A DNA stretch of 64,000 nucleotides from an uncultured Granulosicoccaceae bacterium (GTDB lineage: Bacteria > Pseudomonadota > Gammaproteobacteria > Granulosicoccales > Granulosicoccaceae), in assembly GCA_937951345.1 (NCBI GenBank), contig CALFCF010000076.1, positions 20,666 through 84,665 of the forward strand, in the 5' to 3' direction. Below the pieces are notes generated by a model. The model searched no databases, had not been told where the DNA came from, and saw nothing but the letters and a program-made list of their open reading frames with translations. Positions 61,274 to 64,000 of this stretch are shown in pieces. Every line of letters starts with the position of its first letter. Within the stretch, counting starts at the first letter, position 1. The position numbers and the translations under genes are program-made.

Positions 61274-64000
61274 ATGTCTATTGAAGATGCTTTTGAACTA
61301 ACGCCCGCGCAGCAAGGAATGCTGTATCAAAGTTTACGTAATTCGTCGTCAGACCCTTACAGATCTCTTGTCACGTTCGATATATGTGGTCAACTACAAA
61401 CCGATTTACTAAAAAAATCCTGGAATCTAATTTTAAAAAAGCATGCTATTTTGCGTGCATCCGTTGCACATGAGAAATTTGAAACTCCTCTTCTAGTCAT
61501 ACGTGAAAATATCCTGCCTGAATGGATAATCATAGATATCTCAGCGCACGACAAAACAACTCAACAACATTGTATAGAAGAAACTATCAAGACGGTTACA
61601 AATAGAGGTATCGATTTTCAAAACAACGCACTCTTATCGCTTGCCCTATTTAAAATAACTGATAAGAAACACAAATTAATTTTGTTTATACATCACTTGA
61701 TAGCCGATGGACAATCAATACCCATAATCGTCGACGACCTGAGTGATATCTACGCTGATCTGAATAAAGGAGCCACGCCGGAAATAACTAATGCATTTTC
61801 TTATAAAACGTATACTGAGTTTCAGCGCAAAAATAAATCGCGATCGGAATCATATTGGCGCAACTACCTCAGCTCTGCCGAGACTACTGAGCTGAAATGT
61901 CGACCCCACTACCGTCAGGAAACTGAATCACATACGTCAGAATACACCAGTATAGAATCAGATTTACTACGCGATATTTCTGTTCATTATCAAGTTACAA
62001 CCACGACGCTTTTAACCGCGTTGTCTTCGCTTGTTATAAGTTATCTGGCTCAAACCAACCAGCCGCTGTTCGGGATAGCAGTTGCCGGTCGACCTGCAGA
62101 ACTGGAAGGAGTAAATAAAGCAGTAGGCCATTTCACTTCAGTATTGCCTATTTCTGTTAACGTTAATTCAACTGAATCAATTAAAGAATGGGTACATCAT
62201 ATTCAGCGCACACTGGTTGAACACCAGGAAAATCAATATCTTTCCGTACACGAAATAAGCAAACTGAGTAAAGATAGGGGAGAAGCCCCCCTATTTGATT
62301 CAGTACTTAGCATACAAAGCGATGTCAATTTATTATCAAGCAATACCCGTGCGAATGATGATGATAGTAGATTACAGGTAACACATTGTTCGACCTATGT
62401 TCAAAGCCATTATCCATTATCTATCTTGATAACCGTTGGTAAAAATCTAAATATTCGTATCCAATGTGATAACAAGATTATTCAAAAAGCAACGCAACAT
62501 TCTATTGCCTATTTGCTACATTGTTTGTGTCGTAACATTGCAGACAGAGATCTACACTCTGTTAAAGACTTAGTTGCAATTGCTCACAGCAATTTAAGCG
62601 ATTCAAACCGTTATCCTCTCTACAATGATGGAATTTATTCAAAAGCCTGTCCGCATGCAACCATTGCAGAATGGTTTCAGGCTAGCGTAACGGAAAACCT
62701 AACCACACCAGCCATTGTAAGTGGGGGCAGTTGTATTTCTTACAGATCGCTGAACGAAAAAGCTAATGATTTCAGTCGTTTTCTACAGGCTATCGAGCAC
62801 GACCGGAATCAAGCTGTCGCTGTATATTTAACGCCATCGATTAACTTCATAGTATGTATCATCGGTACTCTGAAGTACGGTGGCTACTATTTGCCAATCG
62901 ATCATAAAACACCTGTAAACCGCGTAGACTCGATTATTGCAGACGCATCAGCAGGTTGTATTATCGTTGATCATAGATCCGATACATTTCCAGATTCCTG
63001 GAACGAGTTTACCTTTGCAGATGTAGACGAATACGCCCCCAATATTCCTGAAACAAATTCACTATCAAAACACACTAATCGAGATGATCTTGCTTATCTG
63101 ATGTATACGTCCGGATCAACCGGTTCAGCAAAGGGAGTGAAAATAACCAATGCCAATCTGATTAGCTCCAATTGGGCGCGTATAAATTACTATCGCAGCC
63201 CGGTTGAAAGATATTTATTACTTTCGTCTATTAATTTTGACAGCTCCGTCGCTGGAATATATTGGACGCTGTTGTGTGGCGGGACATTGTATCTTACTGA
63301 ACCAGAAGATATTCGCGATGTAGATCGCCTTATTTCAATTATTGCGACTAACAAAATCACCCACACGCTATGCTTACCCAGCGTATATAAAATACTCATA
63401 GAGAAGGCAAAAACTAAAGATCTAGAATCACTGGACGTTGCTATTGTGGCAGGAGAGCGCTGTGATGTTGATCTTGTCAGGAAACATCATCAAAGCAGGG
63501 CTGATAAGCATCTTTATAACGAATACGGTCCAACAGAAGCTTGCGTTTGGAGTACGGTATACGAGTGTAAACACAAAAATATTCACACCGTACCTATTGG
63601 GTCTCCGATTGCTGGCACACGGATAGAAATAAGAAACAAAAATCTTATCCAGACAGGAATTGGCATCGAGGGCGAACTGTATATCTTCGGACCGGGTGTT
63701 TCACCCGGATATAACCATCGATCAGATAAATCAGATGCCTTTTTAAATGAATTTCCTGGATCCGAGATCAATTCAGAAACAATCAGAGGTTACCGGACAG
63801 GTGATCTCGGATATTGGAACGAGGATGGAACAATAACCTGTACAGGACGGGCAGACCGGCAGATTAAAATTCGCGGACATCGCGTAGAACCGGCTGAAGT
63901 TGAAACTGCTATTACAAATTTCAAAGCTATTGATCGCGCTGCAGTTATTTACACGGAAAGATTGAATAGACAAAGCAAATCACTAATTGCTTTCTACACC
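61274..64000 (+). CDS. NRPS: condensation - adenylation (3' truncated by window edge)
   Basis: Open from ATG 61274 to the edge, 909 codons; AGG at 61264-61266 is 7 nt before the ATG. C domain opens FELTPAQQGMLYQS and has canonical HHLIADG at 140-146. A domain from about 450: A3 AYLMYTSGSTGSAKGVKI at 607, A4 NFDSSVAGIYWTLLCGG, A5 NEYGPTEACVWS, A8 GRADRQIKIRGHRVEPAEVE near 858. The specificity residues by eye are D,S,A,C,I,A,E,V,W, a code that I cannot assign. A8 is uninterrupted here, in contrast to the first NRPS. The carrier and any termination domain are outside the window. Confidence 0.88.
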   Translation, partial: MSIEDAFELTPAQQGMLYQSLRNSSSDPYRSLVTFDICGQLQTDLLKKSWNLILKKHAILRASVAHEKFETPLLVIRENILPEWIIIDISAHDKTTQQHCIEETIKTVTNRGIDFQNNALLSLALFKITDKKHKLILFIHHLIADGQSIPIIVDDLSDIYADLNKGATPEITNAFSYKTYTEFQRKNKSRSESYWRNYLSSAETTELKCRPHYRQETESHTSEYTSIESDLLRDISVHYQVTTTTLLTALSSLVISYLAQTNQPLFGIAVAGRPAELEGVNKAVGHFTSVLPISVNVNSTESIKEWVHHIQRTLVEHQENQYLSVHEISKLSKDRGEAPLFDSVLSIQSDVNLLSSNTRANDDDSRLQVTHCSTYVQSHYPLSILITVGKNLNIRIQCDNKIIQKATQHSIAYLLHCLCRNIADRDLHSVKDLVAIAHSNLSDSNRYPLYNDGIYSKACPHATIAEWFQASVTENLTTPAIVSGGSCISYRSLNEKANDFSRFLQAIEHDRNQAVAVYLTPSINFIVCIIGTLKYGGYYLPIDHKTPVNRVDSIIADASAGCIIVDHRSDTFPDSWNEFTFADVDEYAPNIPETNSLSKHTNRDDLAYLMYTSGSTGSAKGVKITNANLISSNWARINYYRSPVERYLLLSSINFDSSVAGIYWTLLCGGTLYLTEPEDIRDVDRLISIIATNKITHTLCLPSVYKILIEKAKTKDLESLDVAIVAGERCDVDLVRKHHQSRADKHLYNEYGPTEACVWSTVYECKHKNIHTVPIGSPIAGTRIEIRNKNLIQTGIGIEGELYIFGPGVSPGYNHRSDKSDAFLNEFPGSEINSETIRGYRTGDLGYWNEDGTITCTGRADRQIKIRGHRVEPAEVETAITNFKAIDRAAVIYTERLNRQSKSLIAFYT

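Noticed and set aside
1..64000. tRNA or rRNA genes
   Set aside because: I looked for cloverleaf-like segments with GTTC-type T arms and for conserved rRNA stretches in the gaps and found none that convince. A covariance-model search would be decisive.

Overview
The window looks like chromosome of a free-living, probably marine, Gammaproteobacterium. The support is a complete Yej-type peptide importer, the ubiK-comM neighbourhood, an M32 carboxypeptidase, a serine-cycle-like gene module, and mostly moderate G+C coding sequence. I cannot name the species. I found no rRNA, tRNA or CRISPR array.

Layout. 1-1.7 kb: the tail of a GYF_2-domain protein, then a double zinc-ribbon membrane protein. 1.8-2.1 kb: a 247-bp MITE-like repeat. 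2.3-8.2 kb: yejABEF, an oligopeptide ABC importer. 8.4-10.8 kb: aldehyde dehydrogenase and a PLP-dependent dehydratase. 10.9-16.2 kb: lipoprotein hydrolase, Bcr/CflA-like MFS pump, trans-sulfuration-type PLP enzyme, and a Fic-fold protein whose catalytic motif is destroyed. 16.6-23 kb: membrane, coiled-coil and J-domain-like proteins of unknown function. 23.8-26.4 kb: rhomboid protease, ubiK, comM. 26.8-32 kb: a signalling group of solute-binding sensor, hybrid histidine kinase, Hpt protein and, convergently, a receiver domain fused to an EamA/DMT transporter. 32.6-37.9 kb: LuxR-type regulator divergent from aminotransferase, mtkA, mtkB and hydroxyacid dehydrogenase. 38-47.3 kb: DUF4124 protein, carboxypeptidase, LysE exporter, lipoproteins, sulfotransferase, PqiA-like protein, EamA and UMF1-type MFS transporters. 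47.4-48.2 kb: an insertion-prone stretch holding a second copy of the 247-bp repeat, a broken REP-type transposase and a second dispersed repeat. 48.3-50.2 kb: an OafA-type acyltransferase.

50.4-64 kb is a nonribosomal peptide locus that runs off the right edge. An acyl-CoA-dehydrogenase-like flavoprotein, a freestanding adenylation enzyme and a freestanding carrier protein form a trio of the type that makes pyrrolyl-2-carboxyl-carrier protein from proline. Next come a 1445-residue NRPS, a HupE/UreJ-like membrane protein, a GT1 glycosyltransferase and a second NRPS whose end lies outside the window.

The most striking feature is in the first NRPS. Its adenylation domain, which reads as asparagine-specific by eye, is interrupted between core motifs A8 and A9 by about 330 residues. 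The insert holds a four-cysteine zinc-ribbon-like motif and a PP-loop ATP-pyrophosphatase domain resembling the N-acetyl-sugar amidotransferase (WbpG/PseA) group. I know of no described NRPS with this insert; amidine, thioamide or Asp-to-Asn chemistry on the tethered residue is the working idea. The second unusual architecture is the receiver-EamA fusion beside a phosphorelay, which suggests a transporter controlled directly by phosphorylation.
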